Positions 1 to 8,737 are shown, counted from the stretch's first letter. The stretch is 64,000 nt of DNA from Geomonas diazotrophica (GCF_018919385.1 NZ_JAHLMF010000001.1:372001-436000); one strand, 5' to 3'. The notes: a model not told the origin generated them from the sequence alone. Program-made: numbers and translations.

Positions 1-1
1 A

Positions 2-685
2 AAGGACGTCATCAAGAGCTTCACCCTGCAGGGGGGGCTGAACAGCGTCATCGACAAGCTGGCCGTCGCGGACCGGGTCACCCTGCAAACCGGCGCAGAG
101 GTAGCCCGCATCTCCAAGGACGCGAACGTTTATACGGTGGAGTTGGCCGACGGGACCGCGTACCAGGCGCCTCGGCTCACCCTGGCCGCCCCTCCCCCCG
201 CGAGCGCCAAACTCGCCGGGGAGATCGCGCCGGAGCTCTCAAAGGTGCTCACTCAGATCAAGCTCGAGACCATCGAGAGCGTGGGGTTCGCCGTACAGAA
301 GAGCAAGTTGAAGCTGCCCCTTATGGCCGGTCTGATCCCGACCGGCGAGGAGTTCTACTCCGCCGTCTCTCGCGACACCGTGCTGCACGACAGCTACCGC
401 GGGTTCAGCTTCCACTACAAAGCCGGAAAGGTGTCCCTGGAAGCCAAGCTGAAACGGATCGCGTCCGTGTTGCAGGTGCAGACCGACGACCTGGAGCAGG
501 TGGTGCAGCGGGAGAGCCAGCTCCCCTCCCCGGTGGTGGGGCACAAGGCGCTCACCGACCAGATCGACCGCCTGGTCCAGGGGAGCAACCTCTACGTCAC
601 CGGCAACTACTTCGCCGGGATGGCCGTCGAGGATTGCATCGTACGCTCGAAGAAAGAGTTCGAAAGATTAGCCGCGTCGCTGTGA
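2..685 (+). CDS. FAD-dependent amine oxidase / protoporphyrinogen oxidase-like protein, C-terminal part
   Basis: The reading frame is open from the first bases of the window, so the 5' end lies outside; a GTG at 137 is internal. About 227 residues are visible. An LQGGLNSVIDKLA stretch near the left edge resembles the FAD-dependent oxidase core, and the C-terminus NLYVTGNYFAGMAVEDCI resembles the conserved C-terminal FAD-contact region of HemG/HemY-type protoporphyrinogen oxidases and related flavin amine oxidases. In that family the enzyme oxidises protoporphyrinogen IX during heme synthesis, but other substrates are possible and the diagnostic N-terminal Rossmann motif is missing here. It is followed by a gene on the opposite strand. 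Family is fairly secure; exact substrate is not. Confidence 0.7.
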   Translation, partial: KDVIKSFTLQGGLNSVIDKLAVADRVTLQTGAEVARISKDANVYTVELADGTAYQAPRLTLAAPPPASAKLAGEIAPELSKVLTQIKLETIESVGFAVQKSKLKLPLMAGLIPTGEEFYSAVSRDTVLHDSYRGFSFHYKAGKVSLEAKLKRIASVLQVQTDDLEQVVQRESQLPSPVVGHKALTDQIDRLVQGSNLYVTGNYFAGMAVEDCIVRSKKEFERLAASL

Positions 686-702
686 CACCCGCGTCTTTTG
701 GT

Positions 703-734
703 GAAAAAAGCCCGCCCACGTCGTGGGGCGGGCG
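703..734 (-). terminator. Intrinsic terminator of the M50 peptidase gene
   Basis: A GCCCGCCC/GGGCGGGC stem (710-733) is followed, read on the minus strand, by a T run (AAAAAA at 704-709 on plus). It lies directly downstream of the minus-strand peptidase gene and could also weakly stop the plus-strand gene ending at 685. Confidence 0.75.
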
Positions 735-761
735 TTACCGAACCCAAAACCGCAACCGCTC

Positions 762-1292
762 TTAAAGCCTCCACCGCCACAAACACAACCCCAAAACCCC
801 ACCATAGAGCGCCACACCCGCCGGATTCGAAAAGGCGACCTTCAGATCCTGCCCTGACGGTATCGAGCTGTAGCTGAAAACATAAATGGCGACGTACATC
901 AGGAGGGTGTGTGGCAGATCAGCAGGAAACCACGTACTCCACCCCAGGTACAGGTAATAGGCGATGACGTTCAACATAAGCGGCGCCAGCGCCGAGGGAA
1001 GCGCGGAAACCGGTCCCGGGCTGCTGATGGTAACCGAGCCGAGCACCCAACGCCCCGGGCCATCCCGGCGGGGTATGATGCTGAACCCTACGGGCCGCCC
1101 CCCGGTGACGGCGGCGACCACGAGGTGCGACAACTCGTGCAGCAGCGTCCCGGGGAGCGCCCAGCAGATCTGCCAAAAGGCACCTGCCCTACCCACCCGC
1201 GCCTGCAATACCGCCAGCGCGATCACCAGCAACACCCCCGCGAAGTGGTGCCACCTTCCAGGGTCCGCTGCCGCCTCCATGATACCGCCCAT
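762..1292 (-). CDS. M50-type membrane metallopeptidase family protein
   Basis: About 176 residues, mostly hydrophobic with several membrane segments. An HELSH zinc-binding motif sits in LPGTLLHELSHLVVAAVTGG, followed by a GRPVGFS region, the usual arrangement of M50B/site-2-type peptidases that embed the HExxH in a membrane helix. The start is placed at 1292 because GGAGG lies about 7 bases upstream; an upstream ATG at 1355 would add 21 residues without a good ribosome site. The substrate is unknown. It is monocistronic, convergent with the preceding gene and divergent from the peroxiredoxin gene. A role in processing membrane-bound regulators is possible but only inferred. Confidence 0.7.
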   Translation of the reverse strand: MGGIMEAAADPGRWHHFAGVLLVIALAVLQARVGRAGAFWQICWALPGTLLHELSHLVVAAVTGGRPVGFSIIPRRDGPGRWVLGSVTISSPGPVSALPSALAPLMLNVIAYYLYLGWSTWFPADLPHTLLMYVAIYVFSYSSIPSGQDLKVAFSNPAGVALYGGVLGLCLWRWRL

Positions 1293-1428
1293 GTTCCCCC
1301 CTCCAGTTGACCAGCGGCAGCATACCCCGAATATCAGCCGGTGACAAGGCGTCATGCCTCTTGCGAACTACAGCCATTCTGCTATGGTTTATCGGCTAAT
1401 GAGAAGCACGTCAAAGGAGGATGAAGCT

Positions 1429-1905
1429 ATGTTTCTGGAAGGACAAAATGCCCCCGATTTCAGACTTCAGGGGAGTGACGGGAAGGCGCACACACTCGGA
1501 GATTATCGGGGAAAGCTCCTGGTTCTTTTCTTCTACCCCAGGGACAACACCCCTGGCTGCACGGCGGAGGCGGTAGGCTTTGCCAAGCTGCACCCGCTCT
1601 TCGAGCAGCTCGGAGCGGTGTTGGTCGGGGTCTCCAAGGATTCCATGAAGTCTCACGACAAGTTCATCGCCGACTTCAAGCTCCCCTTCACCCTCCTCTC
1701 CGACCCGGACGCCTCCGTTATGAGAAGTTACGGTGCCTTCGGCGAGAAGGTCCAGTACGGCAAAACCACCATGGGCACCATCCGTTCCACCGTGGTGATC
1801 TCACCGGACGGGATCGTCATCAAACACTGGCCCAAGGTGCCCAAGGCTTCGGAACACCCGGACAAGGTTCTGGATTTCTTCAAGATGCTCGCCAAAGGTC
1901 GCTAG
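1429..1905 (+). CDS. bcp: Peroxiredoxin, Bcp/PrxQ type, single cysteine
   Basis: 158 residues, the usual length for thiol peroxidases of the Bcp/PrxQ group, which reduce hydroperoxides with thiol donors in the cytoplasm. The active-site motif PRDNTPGCTAEA places the peroxidatic cysteine at residue 44. Many Bcp proteins have a resolving cysteine five residues later; here that position is Val and no other Cys exists in the protein, so it should act as a 1-Cys enzyme with an external thiol as partner. The start at 1429 is supported by AAAGGAGG upstream; an ATG at 1354 has no such site. It is monocistronic and followed by a strong terminator. Confidence 0.9.
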   Translation: MFLEGQNAPDFRLQGSDGKAHTLGDYRGKLLVLFFYPRDNTPGCTAEAVGFAKLHPLFEQLGAVLVGVSKDSMKSHDKFIADFKLPFTLLSDPDASVMRSYGAFGEKVQYGKTTMGTIRSTVVISPDGIVIKHWPKVPKASEHPDKVLDFFKMLAKGR

Positions 1906-1910
1906 GCAAA

Positions 1911-1950
1911 AGAAAAGGGGCGAAATCCTTCGCCCCTCTCTTCTTTCCCT
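1911..1950 (+). terminator. Intrinsic terminator after bcp
   Basis: A perfect 9-bp stem AGGGGCGAA/TTCGCCCCT (1916-1937) with a 4-base loop, followed by a pyrimidine-rich tract with T runs. A short A run on the left side may let it also serve the convergent minus-strand gene that ends at 1980. Confidence 0.8.
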
Positions 1951-1979
1951 GTGCAGCCGGCCGTTCCGAGGCCACCCGC

Positions 1980-2351
1980 TTAATCGACGTAATTGTAGTT
2001 CGTTTCACTGTCCAGGATCTTCACCATTGACTCGGCTGTGTACGGATACTCTGTTTCCGATTCCTCGACCTTCCTGTTGGGCGGCGGCGTCCAACGCAGC
2101 ACCCAGTCCCCATCACGTTTCTCTTTGAACACTCTGCCCTGGCAGCGGGCTTCGAGAGTGCGCCACATCTCGTCTTCATTGATCAACTCGAAACCGTCGA
2201 TCTTCTCACTTTCATTCAGGTTCTGCAGGAACCTGTCAAGCAGGTCGAAGTCAATGAAGTCCTCCTCATTGCGCCACCACTTGATGAATACACCGTCGGG
2301 GTGAGCACTCTTCGCCTCTCTGATCTCCTTTACCAGTTGGTATCCTTTCAT
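1980..2351 (-). CDS. Conserved-looking hypothetical protein, 123 aa
   Basis: No family recognised. The protein is soluble, acidic and rich in aromatic and charged residues, with no signal peptide, membrane segment or cysteine cluster; the middle (WWRNEEDFIDFDLLDRFL) looks like an amphipathic helix. The start at 2351 is chosen because GAAGGAGGTGG precedes it; the ATG at 2387 lacks one. It is a single gene convergent with bcp. Genuine coding potential is supported by the ribosome site and the terminator spacing, but the function is unknown. Confidence 0.6.
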   Translation of the reverse strand: MKGYQLVKEIREAKSAHPDGVFIKWWRNEEDFIDFDLLDRFLQNLNESEKIDGFELINEDEMWRTLEARCQGRVFKEKRDGDWVLRWTPPPNRKVEESETEYPYTAESMVKILDSETNYNYVD

Positions 2352-2513
2352 GGCCACCTCCTTCGGGCTTGTTCCTGCCTGCCTCATTCTGCCTTACAGG
2401 GCCTATTAAATAGTACATCCGGCGTTACTTTTCCGCAAGCGACAGTATCAGCCACCGCCCGCCGGCCGTCGCGGGAGAGCGGAATCTCAACGATGAGATC
2501 TGCACCCAGCCGC

Positions 2514-2541
2514 TTGAATTTCAGAAAATTGCAGCTTAAAT
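2514..2541 (+). promoter_or_regulatory. Probable sigma-70 promoter for the PagL-like gene
   Basis: TTGAAT (2514-2519), a 16-base spacer and TTAAAT (2536-2541), about 37 bases upstream of the ATG at 2578. Assigned by eye. Confidence 0.4.
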
Positions 2542-2577
2542 GTTACATCGTTAACCACACCTCACTCGGAGCCCGCC

Positions 2578-3117
2578 ATGACAAGGATCTGCTGCCTGCT
2601 GCTGATTGCATTCGCTCTGTCTCTGGGTGCAGAAAGCTACGCGTGCGCCAACAGCTGGGGCCCCTTCGGGGTGCGCGGGGGGATCGCCGTGGACGGCAGG
2701 GACAACGGCGCCGAAATCTTTGAAACCTTCGCCACCTACCAGCTCCCCTGGAACCTGCGCAGCAAGGGTGGTTGGGGCGTGTCCACCCAGGTTTCTCTGA
2801 CGGCCGGGGTCCTTTCCAGCGGCGACGACCTCGGATTCATCGGCTCGGTCGGCCCGGCCTTCGGCATCGGCAATCCCGACTCCGTCGAACTCGACCTCGG
2901 CGTAAGCATCGCCGTGCTCAGCCGTGACGAGTTCGGCGGGAGAGATTACAACGGCATCGAGCAGTTCATCTCCCATGCCGGCCTCATCTATCGCTTCACC
3001 CCGTCCTTCGCGCTTTCTTACCGGTTCCAGCACATGTCCAACGCCGGCCTGAACGGGTATATGAACCCCGGACTCAACATGCACCTCTTCGGGATCAACT
3101 GGTACCCGGAGAGGTAA
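2578..3117 (+). CDS. Acyloxyacyl hydrolase / PagL-like lipid A deacylase family outer-membrane protein
   Basis: 179 residues: an N-terminal signal peptide (hydrophobic residues 4-17, cleavage after about residue 24), then alternating strands typical of a small eight-stranded outer-membrane barrel. The motif YRFQHMSNAGL followed by NPGLNMH matches the PagL/acyloxyacyl hydrolase family, which removes the 3-O acyl chain from lipid A in the outer membrane. The His and Ser of the catalytic HxSN motif are present. The position of the third catalytic residue of P. aeruginosa PagL (Glu) appears to be Asn in NPGLN, so activity is uncertain. It is monocistronic. Confidence 0.75.
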   Translation: MTRICCLLLIAFALSLGAESYACANSWGPFGVRGGIAVDGRDNGAEIFETFATYQLPWNLRSKGGWGVSTQVSLTAGVLSSGDDLGFIGSVGPAFGIGNPDSVELDLGVSIAVLSRDEFGGRDYNGIEQFISHAGLIYRFTPSFALSYRFQHMSNAGLNGYMNPGLNMHLFGINWYPER

Positions 3118-3128
3118 CCATCTTCCTT

Positions 3129-3157
3129 TTGACAGATCCCCTCCCGCGTTATACTAT
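3129..3157 (+). promoter_or_regulatory. Sigma-70 promoter for the Gre-like gene
   Basis: TTGACA (3129-3134), a 17-base spacer and TACTAT (3152-3157), 30 bases before the ATG at 3188. A near-consensus match. Confidence 0.65.
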
Positions 3158-3187
3158 CGGTGCCCTGCAACGGCCGGGGTAAGGGAC

Positions 3188-3760
3188 ATGATCACGCCAG
3201 CTGCCGGTGATCCAGGGTTGAAGCACTCCCCGAAACGTCCCGGTACGCCGGCACGACAATTCACCTTAGGAAGGTTTCCCATCGTTACCACCAGAAAGAG
3301 CCGGCTGCACCGGCTTATCATCGAAAGACTGGCGCAGGATCTGTCCGTTTTGTCCAATGCCGCCAAAACCGCTCACGAAGCCGCCATCCACGAAGAAAAT
3401 GTCCCGGATAACAAGTACGACACGCTGAGCCTGGAAGCATCATACGTCGCGCAAGGGCAGGCGAATCGGGCCCAGGAGCTGAAGCGCGCGCTGCAGGCGT
3501 ACCAGCGCCTCACCCTGCACCCCTTCGGCGAAGGGGACAGCATCCGGCTCACCGCCCTGGTGACGCTCGAGGACGAGGAGGGAACAGCCAAGACCTTCTT
3601 CATCGGCCCACAGGAAGGAGGCCTCAAACTGCAGCTCGACGGCGAGGAGATACTGGTGATCACCGCGGCCTCCCCCCTGGGGAGCGAGCTGATCGGGAAA
3701 TCGCTGGGAGACGAGGTGGAACTGGGAAGCAGTTGCTACGAGATCGTCGACGTTTGCTGA
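3188..3760 (+). CDS. GreA/GreB-family transcription elongation factor-like protein
   Basis: 190 residues. An N-terminal charged extension (about 1-40) precedes a coiled-coil-like part with NVPDNKYDTLSLEASYV, matching the acidic tip region of Gre coiled coils, and a C-terminal beta domain ending VITAASPLGSELIGKSLGDEV, typical of the Gre C-terminal FKBP-like fold. Gre factors bind the RNA polymerase secondary channel and rescue backtracked complexes. It is longer at the N-terminus than canonical GreA (about 158 aa), so it is probably a Gre-like paralogue rather than the housekeeping GreA. The start at 3188 fits the promoter and an AAGGGAC ribosome site. Confidence 0.75.
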   Translation: MITPAAGDPGLKHSPKRPGTPARQFTLGRFPIVTTRKSRLHRLIIERLAQDLSVLSNAAKTAHEAAIHEENVPDNKYDTLSLEASYVAQGQANRAQELKRALQAYQRLTLHPFGEGDSIRLTALVTLEDEEGTAKTFFIGPQEGGLKLQLDGEEILVITAASPLGSELIGKSLGDEVELGSSCYEIVDVC

Positions 3761-3783
3761 TCTGTGCAACCGGCCGTTTGCTA

Positions 3784-3812
3784 TTGACATTGCCCTACGG
3801 CGGCTCTAAATT
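3784..3812 (+). promoter_or_regulatory. Sigma-70 promoter for the MshEN-domain gene
   Basis: TTGACA (3784-3789), a 17-base spacer and TAAATT (3807-3812). The predicted transcript would have an untranslated leader of roughly 130 bases before the start at 3951; no known riboswitch was recognised in it. Confidence 0.65.
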
Positions 3813-3950
3813 AGCGCCTGATTAACAACGTCGTTTCTCTGCCACTCCGGCAGGTCGGCCGCGCAGGCTTCGACCGGCGCCGCCCCCTCGTCGTCATGGC
3901 GTTGGTTCAATGAATTGCACGTGTAATTTGATGTTTTGGCGGAGGGTAGC

Positions 3951-5282
3951 TTGGAAAAAATGCGGTTAGGCGAAATGCTGGTTCAGGCGGGGAAGATCAC
4001 GCCGGCCCAGCTCGATGAGACGCTCAAAGGTCAGGCCATATTCGGCGGACGTTTCGGTACCAACCTGGTGGAAATGGGGTACCTGGACGAGCAGGACCTG
4101 GCGGAGTTCCTGAGCCAGAAGATCGGCATCGCCCACGCCGCTCCGGGCCAACTGCTCGACATCCCCCCCAACATCATCAAGCTCATCCCGTTCGACTACG
4201 TCAAGAAGTACAAAGCCATTCCGATAGCGCTCAACAACCGTAAGGTCACCCTCGCCATGGTGGACCCCACCGACCTTCACGCCATCGACGAGATCGCCTT
4301 CGCGACCGGCTATATCATCGTACCGGTGATCGCGCCGGAACTGCGCATCGTGACCGCCTTGGAGAAGTACTACGGCATCAAGCGCGAGGTGCGCTATATC
4401 AGCGTCGAAGGGGGCAGCAGAAGCCGGAGCAGGCACCATGCCGCCCATTCCCCCACCCCACCTCCGGCCAAGCCTGCGGCACGGGTGGTGACAGCTCCCC
4501 CTCAGCCAGCGCCGCCCAAACCGACGCTCGAAGAGTGGCCCGTTCACATGGAGGAGGAGATCCTCGATCTTCCCATGCTGGAGGAGTTGAGCCTGGAAGT
4601 GCTGGAGCAGGCCGAGGTGGCAACGGCGCCGGCAACGGCCGCGCCAGTCGCCCCGCCAGTCGCCCCGTCTCCGGCACCCGAGGCAGCGGCGCCCCCGGCG
4701 AGCCAACCGTCCACCCAACAGGCCGCGGCCGCCGCACCGCCCCCTGTGGCAGTGGCCGAGCTGTACCAGGAGGAGATCGAGGAACCGGAGCAGGATTACT
4801 CGTTGGAAAGCGTCCTGGTCGGGCTGGCCGAGGCGGACGACCGCGACTGGATCGCGGAACTGATCACCGGCCACCTGGGGCCCCAGTTCAAACGGGTCGC
4901 CTTCTTCCTGCTGCGCGGCGGGCACGCCACCGGGTGGATGGCACGGGTCGACAACAAGCTTGTCCCCGAGTTCGAGGGGCTGGAGCTTTCACTGGACGAA
5001 CCGTCGGTGCTGAACGTGGTGAACCAGAGCAAGAGCTTCTTCCTGGGGCCGATGCCCCCCACCCCCGGCAACCAGGCCATCATGGAAGCCCTCGGGGGCG
5101 GTACCCCCTTCAACAATTTACTGGTGCCGCTGCTGATGATGGGGCGCGTGGTCGCCGTCTTGTACGTCGGCGGGGGCAGCTTGCCCCTCGACGAGAAACT
5201 TCCCGAAATACAGAGGCTGATAGGGAAAGCGGCCATGGCTTTCGAGATCCTGATACTGAAGAGCAAGATTATGATGACATGA
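3951..5282 (+). CDS. Stand-alone MshEN (GspE N-terminal) domain protein with C-terminal GAF-like domain
   Basis: About 443 residues. The N-terminus carries two tandem 24-residue MshEN-type motifs, RLGEMLVQAGKITPAQL and RFGTNLVEMGYLDEQDL, the kind that binds c-di-GMP in MshE-type ATPases, followed by the usual GspE N-terminal alpha/beta region to about residue 145. A Pro/Ala-rich low-complexity linker (about 160-275) leads to a C-terminal alpha/beta domain resembling GAF. No Walker motif is present, so this is not a secretion ATPase; a c-di-GMP sensor role is inferred. The start is taken as TTG at 3951 because GGAGGG precedes it by four bases; the open frame extends to a TTG at 3936. Confidence 0.75.
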   Translation: MEKMRLGEMLVQAGKITPAQLDETLKGQAIFGGRFGTNLVEMGYLDEQDLAEFLSQKIGIAHAAPGQLLDIPPNIIKLIPFDYVKKYKAIPIALNNRKVTLAMVDPTDLHAIDEIAFATGYIIVPVIAPELRIVTALEKYYGIKREVRYISVEGGSRSRSRHHAAHSPTPPPAKPAARVVTAPPQPAPPKPTLEEWPVHMEEEILDLPMLEELSLEVLEQAEVATAPATAAPVAPPVAPSPAPEAAAPPASQPSTQQAAAAAPPPVAVAELYQEEIEEPEQDYSLESVLVGLAEADDRDWIAELITGHLGPQFKRVAFFLLRGGHATGWMARVDNKLVPEFEGLELSLDEPSVLNVVNQSKSFFLGPMPPTPGNQAIMEALGGGTPFNNLLVPLLMMGRVVAVLYVGGGSLPLDEKLPEIQRLIGKAAMAFEILILKSKIMMT

Positions 5283-5313
5283 TCTAATGATCCGATCACC
5301 GTCCGCGGACTAA

Positions 5314-5343
5314 TTGACTTTCGGCAGCGCTACGCTAGATTAT
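5314..5343 (+). promoter_or_regulatory. Probable promoter of the nuo operon
   Basis: TTGACT (5314-5319) and an AT-rich TAGATTATA block giving GATTAT at 5338-5343 (18-base spacer) or TAGATT at 5336 (16-base spacer), about 45 bases upstream of nuoA. Confidence 0.5.
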
Positions 5344-5385
5344 ACGGGTACCAAAATCCCCTGTTATTCTCAATGAAAGGCCGGT

Positions 5386-5790
5386 ATGCCAGTCACCGCA
5401 CAGCAGGTCGAGTTCATCCCCCTCGCCATTTACACAGCCCTCGCGGTGGGGCTGATCGGCGTCCTGCTGGCGGCGGCTTATTTCCTGGGTTCAGGCAAAG
5501 ATGCCGCCGACAAGCACATCCCTTACGAATCCGGGGTGGTCCCGACCGGGTCCGCCCGTCATGCGTCCCGAGTCCCCTTCTATCTCATCGCCATCTTCTT
5601 CATCGTTTTCGACGTCGAAGGCTCTTTCATCCTGACATGGGCCACTGCCTGGGACCTGCTCGGGATCCAGGGGCTCGTGCACATCACCGTCTTCATCGTG
5701 GTCCTCATGCTGGGGCTGGTCTGGCTCTGGATGAAGGGGGGACTGGACTGGGGGCCGTCCGCCATCCGTATGCGAGGTAAACAACCTTGA
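5386..5790 (+). CDS. nuoA: NADH-quinone oxidoreductase subunit A
   Basis: 134 residues, three hydrophobic segments (about 13-37, 64-85, 95-112). The loop motif [12 protein letters not shown] and [14 protein letters not shown] are hallmarks of NuoA, the small membrane subunit beside the quinone channel of complex I. It is the first gene of the operon; its stop overlaps the TTG start of nuoBCD by three bases, suggesting translational coupling. Confidence 0.96.
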   Translation: MPVTAQQVEFIPLAIYTALAVGLIGVLLAAAYFLGSGKDAADKHIPYESGVVPTGSARHASRVPFYLIAIFFIVFDVEGSFILTWATAWDLLGIQGLVHITVFIVVLMLGLVWLWMKGGLDWGPSAIRMRGKQP

Positions 5791-8171
5791 GCGAGAGGGA
5801 CGACGAAAAAATACCGGAAAACGTCCTCCTCACCTCCTTGGACGACCTGATCAACTGGGGGAGGGCGAACTCACTCTGGCCGATGTTCTTCGGTCTTTCC
5901 TGCTGCTTCGTGGAAATGATGGCTTCCTTCACCTCGCGCTACGACGTCTCGCGCTTCGGCGCCGAGGTGCTGCGCGGCACCCCGCGCGAGGCCGACCTCA
6001 TGGTGATCGCGGGGACGGTCTTCAAGAAGATGGCTCCCAGCATCCTCAGGCTCTACGACCAGATGGCCGAGCCCAAGTGGGTCATCTCCATGGGGAGCTG
6101 CGCCAACTCCGGCGGCATGTACGACGTCTACTCCGTGGTGCAGGGGGTGAACCAGATCCTGCCGGTCGACCTGTACATCCCCGGCTGTCCTCCGCGTCCG
6201 GAGTCGTTCCTGGAAGGGCTCATGCTGCTACAGCAGAAGATCAGGAGCGAGGAACGCCCCACCCGCCCGGTTTTGCGGATGCAGGGAGGAACCCAGGGGA
6301 CCGTTGCCCCCATCCTCGTGGACGGCGTCACCAAGTCCCGCGACACCCGCGGCCCCGGCATGGAGGGGATCGCTATCCGCGGCAGCTCGATGCAGCACCC
6401 GCACTTCGCCGCGCCGCGCTCGGACGAGCTTTGGCGCCCGAAGCAGCCCCGCCTCCCCTACCCGGAGTTCGGGCTGCAGGAGGAATTGCAGGAAAAATTC
6501 GGCGGCGAGGTGCTCCGCGACGAAGCCGCCTCCGACATGCTCACCTACCGCGCGCCGGCCCACCTGGTGCCCGATCTGCTCAGACACCTGAAAGAGCGCC
6601 AGGGGTCCCCCTTCCGGCGGCTGGAAGACATCGCCTGCGTGGACGAATCCTGCCGCCGCGACCGCGACAGGTTCCGCGATTTCACCGTCAACTACCACCT
6701 CACCTGCTTCGACACCCCCGGCAGGATCAGGATCAAGACAGAACTGGAAGGAGCCTACCCCGAGGCACCCAGCGTCACCTCCGTTTTTCCCGTCGCCAAC
6801 TGGTACGAGCGGGAAGCCTACGACATGTTCGGCATCCGCTTCGCCGGACACCCCAACCTGACCAGGATACTGATGCCCCCCGACTGGGAGGGGCACCCGC
6901 TCAGGAAGGAACACCCCTCCCGGGCCACGGAAATGCGCCCCTACACGGCGGAGGAAGCGCGCGGGCGCAAGTCGCTGCCCGGTGGCGACTTCTTCGACCG
7001 CGTCGACGACGAGACGCTGATCCTGAACGTCGGCCCCCAGCACCCCGGCACCCACGGGGTGGTGCGCTTCATCCTGAAGCTCTCCGGCGAGGAGATCGTG
7101 GACATGGACACCGAGATCGGCTACCACCACCGTGGCGCCGAAAAAATCGGGGAGCGGCAGAACTGGCACCAGTACATGCCCTACACCGACCGGATCGACT
7201 ACCTGGCCGGCGTGCAGAACAACCTGGCCTACGTCAACTCGGTGGAGACCCTCTGCGGCATCGAGGTGCCGGAGCGTGCCCAGTACATCCGGGTCATGCT
7301 CAGCGAGCTGTTCCGCATCGCCAACCACCTGGTCTGGCTGGGGACCTTCGCGGCCGACATCGGCGCCATGACCCCGGTCTTCTACACCTTCACCGACCGG
7401 GAGAAGATCTTCGACATCGTGGAGCTGATCACCGGCGGACGGATGCATCCCGCCTGGTTCAGGATCGGTGGCGTCGCGGACGACCTCCCGGCAGGGTGGC
7501 TGGACAAGGTCCGGACCTTCCTGGAGTGGTTCCCGCCGCGCCTTGCCGAGTACGAGAAGCTTCTGACCGGAAACCCCATCTTCACGGCGCGCCTTAAGGG
7601 GGTCTCCGCCATCACCAGGGACGAGGCCCTGGAGTGGGGGCTCACCGGGCCGATGCTGCGCGCCTGCGGGTTCGACTGGGACCTGCGCAAGAAGATGCCC
7701 TACTGCGGCTACGACCGTTTCGACTTCCAGGTGGCCACCGCCGAGGGGGGAGACTGCTACGCGCGCTACCTGGTGCGCATGGAGGAGATGCGCCAGTCGC
7801 TCTCCATCGTCAGGCAGGCCGCCGCAGGGATGCCGGATGGGCGCTGGATCTCTTCCGATTACCGCTACGTGCTGCCCCAGAAGCGGGACGCCCTTGAGGA
7901 CATAGAGTCCCTGATCCACCACTTCGTGAACGCTACGCGCGGCATGTCCCCTCCCAAGGGAGAGTGCTACGCGCCGATCGAGGCACCAAAGGGAGAATAC
8001 GGCTACTTCGCCGTTTCCGACGGGCTGCACACCGCCTACCGCATGCGCATCCGGACCCCGACCTTCCCGCACATCCAGTCGCTGCCCATGTTGAGCCGGG
8101 GCTGGCTGGTGTCGGACTTCCTGGCCATCATCGGGTCCATCGACTTCGTGCTGGCGGACCTGGACCGGTAA
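5787..8171 (+). CDS. nuoBCD: NADH-quinone oxidoreductase fused subunits B/C/D
   Basis: 794 residues. Residues 1-160 are NuoB, with the N2 [4Fe-4S] ligands C39, C40, C105 and C134. About 225-385 is NuoC, including [15 protein letters not shown]. From about 405 to the end is NuoD, beginning [18 protein letters not shown] linker of roughly 60 residues joins B and C. The polypeptide forms the quinone-reducing connecting arm of complex I. E. coli has a NuoCD fusion; a B-C-D fusion is less usual and is known from one of the two nuo operons in Geobacter. The start is TTG at 5787, overlapping the nuoA stop. Confidence 0.96.
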   Translation: MSERDDEKIPENVLLTSLDDLINWGRANSLWPMFFGLSCCFVEMMASFTSRYDVSRFGAEVLRGTPREADLMVIAGTVFKKMAPSILRLYDQMAEPKWVISMGSCANSGGMYDVYSVVQGVNQILPVDLYIPGCPPRPESFLEGLMLLQQKIRSEERPTRPVLRMQGGTQGTVAPILVDGVTKSRDTRGPGMEGIAIRGSSMQHPHFAAPRSDELWRPKQPRLPYPEFGLQEELQEKFGGEVLRDEAASDMLTYRAPAHLVPDLLRHLKERQGSPFRRLEDIACVDESCRRDRDRFRDFTVNYHLTCFDTPGRIRIKTELEGAYPEAPSVTSVFPVANWYEREAYDMFGIRFAGHPNLTRILMPPDWEGHPLRKEHPSRATEMRPYTAEEARGRKSLPGGDFFDRVDDETLILNVGPQHPGTHGVVRFILKLSGEEIVDMDTEIGYHHRGAEKIGERQNWHQYMPYTDRIDYLAGVQNNLAYVNSVETLCGIEVPERAQYIRVMLSELFRIANHLVWLGTFAADIGAMTPVFYTFTDREKIFDIVELITGGRMHPAWFRIGGVADDLPAGWLDKVRTFLEWFPPRLAEYEKLLTGNPIFTARLKGVSAITRDEALEWGLTGPMLRACGFDWDLRKKMPYCGYDRFDFQVATAEGGDCYARYLVRMEEMRQSLSIVRQAAAGMPDGRWISSDYRYVLPQKRDALEDIESLIHHFVNATRGMSPPKGECYAPIEAPKGEYGYFAVSDGLHTAYRMRIRTPTFPHIQSLPMLSRGWLVSDFLAIIGSIDFVLADLDR

Positions 8172-8191
8172 CTGTAAGGAGAGAACCGGGG

Positions 8192-8665
8192 ATGATACCC
8201 GAGACGCTGAAAACATCGCTTAAGGCGCGGGTCGCCTCCGCCCTCACCCCCCGCGAGGCAGCGGTGGACGTGATGAAGGAGCTGCAGGCGCACTACGGCT
8301 GGCTCACCGACGAGGCGGTGGAAGAGGCCGCGGCGCTCCTGGGGCTTTCGCCTTTGCAGGTGGAGGAACTGGCCACCTTCTACGAGATGATCTACCGCCG
8401 CCCGGTGGGGAAGAAGGTGATCCACGTCTGCGACTCCATCTCCTGCTGGTGCGCCGACTGCGACAAGATCATCCAGCACCTGAAGGACAAGCTCGGCGTC
8501 GGGCTCGGCGGCACCACCGCGGACGGCATGTTCACCTTGATTCCGTGCTGCTGCATGGGGATGTGCGGTGACAGCCCGGCCATGTCGGTGGGGGGCGTCC
8601 CGTACGGGAAGCTGACGCCTGAACTGGTGGACGAGATACTGGAAATGGAGCGGAACAACAGGTAA
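8192..8665 (+). CDS. nuoE: NADH-quinone oxidoreductase subunit E
   Basis: 157 residues, thioredoxin-like [2Fe-2S] protein carrying cluster N1a of the NADH module. The ligands are visible as C80-x4-C85 and C121-x3-C125 (CMGMC). The start at 8192 follows AAGGAGAG and lies 20 bases after the nuoBCD stop; the open frame extends further upstream inside nuoBCD but without support. Confidence 0.95.
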   Translation: MIPETLKTSLKARVASALTPREAAVDVMKELQAHYGWLTDEAVEEAAALLGLSPLQVEELATFYEMIYRRPVGKKVIHVCDSISCWCADCDKIIQHLKDKLGVGLGGTTADGMFTLIPCCCMGMCGDSPAMSVGGVPYGKLTPELVDEILEMERNNR

Positions 8666-8669
8666 AGGC

Positions 8670-8737
8670 ACCCTCACCCGGCCGTCTCCCGGAGGTGAGG
8701 GAGTCCCATCCCTTCTCCCCTGGGAGGAGGTGCCCGA
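8670..8737. repeat. Intergenic palindromic repeat (CTCACCC/GGTGAGGG type)
   Basis: Between nuoE and nuoF. CACCCTCACCC and CTCCCGGAGGTGAGGG followed by CCCTTCTCCCCTGGGAGGAGGTGCCC form nested inverted repeats, a diverged member of the CCCTCTCCC...GGGAGAGGG repeat family found in many gaps of this window. Confidence 0.5.

Noticed and set aside
3813-3950. c-di-GMP riboswitch in the leader of the MshEN gene
   Set aside because: The leader is long enough, but none of the conserved GEMM blocks was visible.
6228-8216. Minus-strand open frame opposite nuoBCD
   Set aside because: No family resemblance, no ribosome site, and fully overlapped by a secure gene.
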